Source of the DNA: Apoderus coryli
Lineage: Eukaryota; Arthropoda; Insecta; Coleoptera; Attelabidae
Assembly: GCA_911728435.2 (NCBI GenBank)
Contig: OU452198.1
Coordinates: forward strand, 45,103,902 to 45,167,901
Direction: 5' to 3'
DNA: 64,000 nt
The notes below the pieces were generated by a model. The model was not told where the DNA came from. It worked only from the letters and a program-made list of their open reading frames with translations, and ran no database searches. Positions 62,201-64,000 of the stretch are shown here, piece by piece. Within the stretch, counting starts at the first letter, position 1; every line of letters begins with the position of its first letter. A program made the translations under genes and the position numbers.

Positions 62201-63155
62201 TCTCATCCACAAAGAGCGTAATGAGGAGGAGCTCCATCTTATTGGAAATACAAATTGTCTTCTTCCAGCACAAGGTTCCAGTCTTAATATACATACAATA
62301 AAAAAAATACCCCTAGGATCTAACCTTGGTACGTTACGCTTTTTAATATTTATAGATAACCTGCTTAAGGTTATTGGTGACTCTAGGCTTGGTTTTGCCG
62401 ACTATCTTAAGTTCTTGAATGTGGTAAATTATTCGGTCAGCCCCCAGAGCGTTTGGTTCTGTGTTGCACCTTAGTGCAGTGGTCGACAACCTTCTGAGCA
62501 CCTTCGGTAATTGTAGAATGTACAGTGAGCTACTTTTTTTTTGAATGTACAGTGTTTTTGGGGCCTTGGTGTGGTATAGGACGCTATCATACAGGACCTA
62601 ATCAATACCTAAGAAATTATCCTTAATGACCGTTTAGGCGTATGTCGTTTGGCATGAAAATATCCCTTCATAATATCATTGTCCTGCGTAAATTTCACGA
62701 CCCCATTATTAGGAAAACAGATTTCAATTTTTTGGGGCCTTGGTTTGGTATAGGACGCTATCATACAGGACCTAATCAAGACCTAAGAAACTATCCTTAA
62801 TGAGAAATCCTCCGCATGTCGTTTGGCATGTAGATAGATATGTTGGGAACTACGTACCAAAAATCTCTTCGCGAGCTACCACGGGCTCGCGATCGACGGG
62901 GTGTATCCACTGTGAAACTTCTATATTATGGATTCCCACAAGTCACAGATATATGTGTCGTTGAATTTTGTGTGTAACTGTTATTTTTGCAGGAACCGAA
63001 TACGGATGATCCCAAACCAAACAATGTATTTATTGATCAATGAAAAATCACTGGTTAGTCTGTCAAGCACTATTGGAGATATCTACAGCGCATATTCTGG
63101 TTCGGATGGATTTTTGTACGTGACATACGCATCACAAGAAGTATTTGGGGGATGA
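50102..63155 (+). CDS. MAP1LC3C: LC3-type (LC3C-like) Atg8 family protein, 4 exons, 146 aa
   Basis: Atg8/LC3 proteins are conjugated to phosphatidylethanolamine on the autophagosome membrane and recruit LIR-containing cargo receptors. Exons 50102-50216, 61256-61311, 61922-62028 and 62993-63155 join in frame (GT-AG throughout). After a 38-residue N-terminal extension, the ubiquitin-like core reads RKEEVLAIKNRFPNKIPVIV, LPQLDKSKFLVPKDITLSQL, YLLINEKSLVSLSSTIGDIY and DGFLYVTYASQEVFGG. FPNKIP, LDKxKFLVP and SLVS favour LC3, especially LC3C, over the GABARAP-type Atg8 known from Drosophila. The scissile Gly is residue 145, leaving one residue for Atg4 to remove. ATG 50102 is chosen because the longer frame runs into an AAT microsatellite; ATG 50111 is an alternative. 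Intron 1 (11.0 kb) holds the satellite array. Confidence 0.92.
50452..50880. repeat. DNA-element end and unique sequence in LC3-like intron 1
   Basis: ACCCTGTATAGTAATTTCTTAA at 50452 begins an element end shared with 45858-45917. A TTTCGAGAGTAGATACTCTCATCATCAGTGG segment at 50577-50607 resembles the motif at 17070-17100. Confidence 0.5.
51230..52230 (+). repeat. Second, shorter higher-order subarray
   Basis: A block reading TTTGATTTCTGTGCAAAAATTCG, then TATCGTTCTGACTTCTTCGG and AACAGAATGCTGTAAAAAATCGGG, recurs at 51237, 51590, 51998 and 52147 with intervening half-blocks. It differs from the 0.9-kb unit in lacking the CATGTGGGTTGAAC landmark. Confidence 0.75.
53450..56390 (+). repeat. Higher-order repeat, about 0.9 kb, three to four copies
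   Basis: A landmark (CATGTGGGTTGAACATGG, then ATTGGACCAGTAATTTCCCC) recurs at about 53500, 54475, 55402 and 56295, i.e. spacings of about 975, 927 and 893 bp. The last three copies are nearly identical over long stretches, showing recent tandem amplification of a whole block rather than of single monomers. Confidence 0.92.
56650..57515. other. Non-satellite island inside the array
   Basis: About 0.87 kb of ordinary AT-rich sequence at the point where monomer orientation flips. Its left edge (TACAAATTTACGATAGACCTTC) repeats sequence found at 50845 and 52612. The frame 57126-57497 has a Phe/Leu-rich stretch and no family signature; I do not call it a gene. Confidence 0.6.
57520..58480 (-). repeat. 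Inverted block of the satellite
   Basis: Here monomers read AAAAAAGTCAGAATGATAAAAAATTCC, the reverse complement of the main array. Includes the inverted landmark ATATGTGGGTTCAACATGGG near 57813. Confidence 0.88.
60570..60720 (+). pseudogene. Mariner-type transposase catalytic-region relic at the array edge
   Basis: The frame reads WIERESPVA, stop, PARSPDLNPMIFFFGG, which corresponds to the WIGRxGPVxWPARSPDLNPMDFFLWG segment around the last catalytic Asp of mariner-family transposases. It follows directly on the satellite's CATGTGGATTGAACATAG landmark. The corresponding first half (TGGATTGAATGAGAAAGTCC) is present in every 0.9-kb unit. Confidence 0.65.
60945..61015 (-). repeat. tRNA-like (possibly tRNA-Thr-derived) sequence
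   Basis: The reverse complement reads GGCTAGCGAGTAACGTGTGG, then ACTTTGTAATCGGAAGG and TTGTGAGTTCGATCCCTGC. The B box GAGTTCGATCC is good; the A box is degraded; TGT sits at the anticodon position. No proper acceptor stem. Probably a SINE head or tRNA pseudogene, 240 bp upstream of LC3-like exon 2. Confidence 0.6.
61256..61311 (+). CDS. MAP1LC3C: LC3-like exon 2
   Basis: 56 nt, DIRKEEVLAIKNRFPNKIP. Acceptor TTTGTTGCAG, donor CCT|GTAAGT. Confidence 0.93.
61312..61921 (+). other. LC3-like intron 2, nothing recognised
   Basis: AT-rich intron of 610 bp with ordinary splice sites; no repeat family seen. Confidence 0.5.
61922..62028 (+). CDS. MAP1LC3C: LC3-like exon 3
   Basis: VIVQRFYKETNLPQLDKSKF and LVPKDITLSQLQIIIR. 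Carries the KFLVP strand that forms part of the LIR docking site. Donor AAG|GTAAGC. Confidence 0.95.
62305..62440 (+). pseudogene. LINE RT fragment in LC3-like intron 3
   Basis: Reads IPLGSNLGTLRFLIFIDNLL, then SRLGFADYLKFLNVV: a decayed [21 protein letters not shown] ... FADDLKLF pair as in the 24786 and 37866 family. About 45 codons with the FADD site changed to FADY. Confidence 0.75.
62560..62835 (+). repeat. Direct repeat, about 100 bp, period about 170 bp
   Basis: GGGGCCTTGGTGTGGTATAG with GACGCTATCATACAGGACCT at 62562 recurs at 62735, followed in both by CCTTAATGA and CGTATGTCGTTTGGCATG-like sequence. Non-coding. Confidence 0.85.
62993..63155 (+). CDS. MAP1LC3C: LC3-like exon 4 (stop codon)
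   Basis: NRIRMIPNQTMYLLINEKSL through ASQEVFGG and TGA at 63153. Acceptor TTATTTTTGCAG. Confidence 0.95.
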
Positions 63156-64000
63156 GACCTGATGATAATCTTTGGTATTATCATTTTCGGAATAATTACT
63201 ATTATTATAGAGATGAAAGCCTGAATATTAAAAAATATTTTTTATATAAATAATAATCTGCCTGATAGCCTTGAATGTTTTTATTTTATATCGTCTATTA
63301 TAGATATTATCGTTTGAATATGTTTTTAAAGACTGACTGCTATTTTATCTAGATTTTTGAATTGAAATAATTTTGTAATACTTACCTAAGTATTACTTAA
63401 GCAAAAATAATAATAATCATGTCTAAATGTTAATTTACTATTCAAATGTACCTATCTAGATAATATGTTAGCGTATAAGTAGTTCTTTTAATAAAAAATA
63501 TAAAGAATATGAGAATTTTATTTATGCTTTATATTTTGGGTACAACCATAGAAATCTTATATTATATAATATGTACTCTAGAATGCTAATTAAATCTAGC
63601 CGAATACCAAAAAGTGTAACGGGTATGCAGAGTTTTCACGATCTACGCATGCTGCTCAGTATCTTATTTTCAGTACAGAGCTGCCATATTTAAAACTATT
63701 TTGTCGTTCGCCTTACAGAATTTATGCGACATATCTGTTTTATAAATAAATCCATATGTTGCGTCATACGAAACTGCTTGACAAAATCAAATAATTAAAT
63801 GTTATCGGTAAAATTGCATACTGTTTAGTTTTCAGCAATATGAACGAAACATTTTTTTCCAAATCTTATTAAATTTAGGAGATTTCGCAACAGCGTCTGT
63901 TTTCGCAAATGACGTTTCTCGTAGTGGGAATATCTGTCAGAGTCGGCTTCACAACAATTCAGATAGGTTTTATAATTGAGTTATGGTTTTATTCGTGGTA
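63156..64000 (+). other. 3' UTR/flank of the LC3-like gene
   Basis: AATAAAAAATATAAAG at 63490 is a candidate polyadenylation region. No further gene is recognised up to the window end. Confidence 0.5.

Overview
This is AT-rich nuclear DNA from an animal, most probably an insect and perhaps a beetle. It has GT-AG spliced genes with long introns and a very high load of transposable elements. I infer the insect affiliation from the gene types (a collagenase-like S1 protease, and a holocarboxylase synthetase with a Lys-rich middle region) and from the mix of mariner, Tc1, Jockey/CR1 and I/R1-type elements. There are no bacterial-style operons.

Three host genes can be assembled exon by exon with matching splice phases. 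(1) 1387-2810, minus: a secreted chymotrypsin-fold serine protease, 3 exons, 281 aa. (2) 8900-34653, minus: holocarboxylase synthetase (biotin protein ligase), 13 exons, about 953 aa. (3) 50102-63155, plus: an LC3-type (LC3C-like) Atg8 autophagy protein, 4 exons, 146 aa. They share no evident pathway; the window is a stretch of chromosome with few genes, swollen by repeats.

HLCS introns hold most of the mobile DNA between 9 and 34 kb. This includes an apparently intact two-ORF non-LTR retrotransposon (about 12.5-17.06 kb), a broken Tc1 transposase, an RNase H-bearing LINE fragment, a decayed retrocopy of mitochondrial ribosomal protein L12 (19402-19895), a hAT-like fragment, two inverted copies of a tRNA-Ala-like repeat (21.8-22.6 and 31.9-33.1 kb), foldback elements, near-perfect short palindromes and a tandemly duplicated Jockey fragment.

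From 35 to 49.3 kb there is no host gene I recognise. The stretch is a patchwork of CR1/Jockey LINE fragments in both orientations (each ending in its own microsatellite tail), a mariner C-terminus, a Tc1 relic and a pogo/Tigger relic. From 50.9 to 60.6 kb, filling intron 1 of the LC3-like gene, lies a satellite-like array built on a short motif centred on the palindrome ACAGAATTCTGT. It has higher-order units of about 0.9 kb, orientation switches, and relics of a mariner-type transposase within the unit and at the array's right edge.
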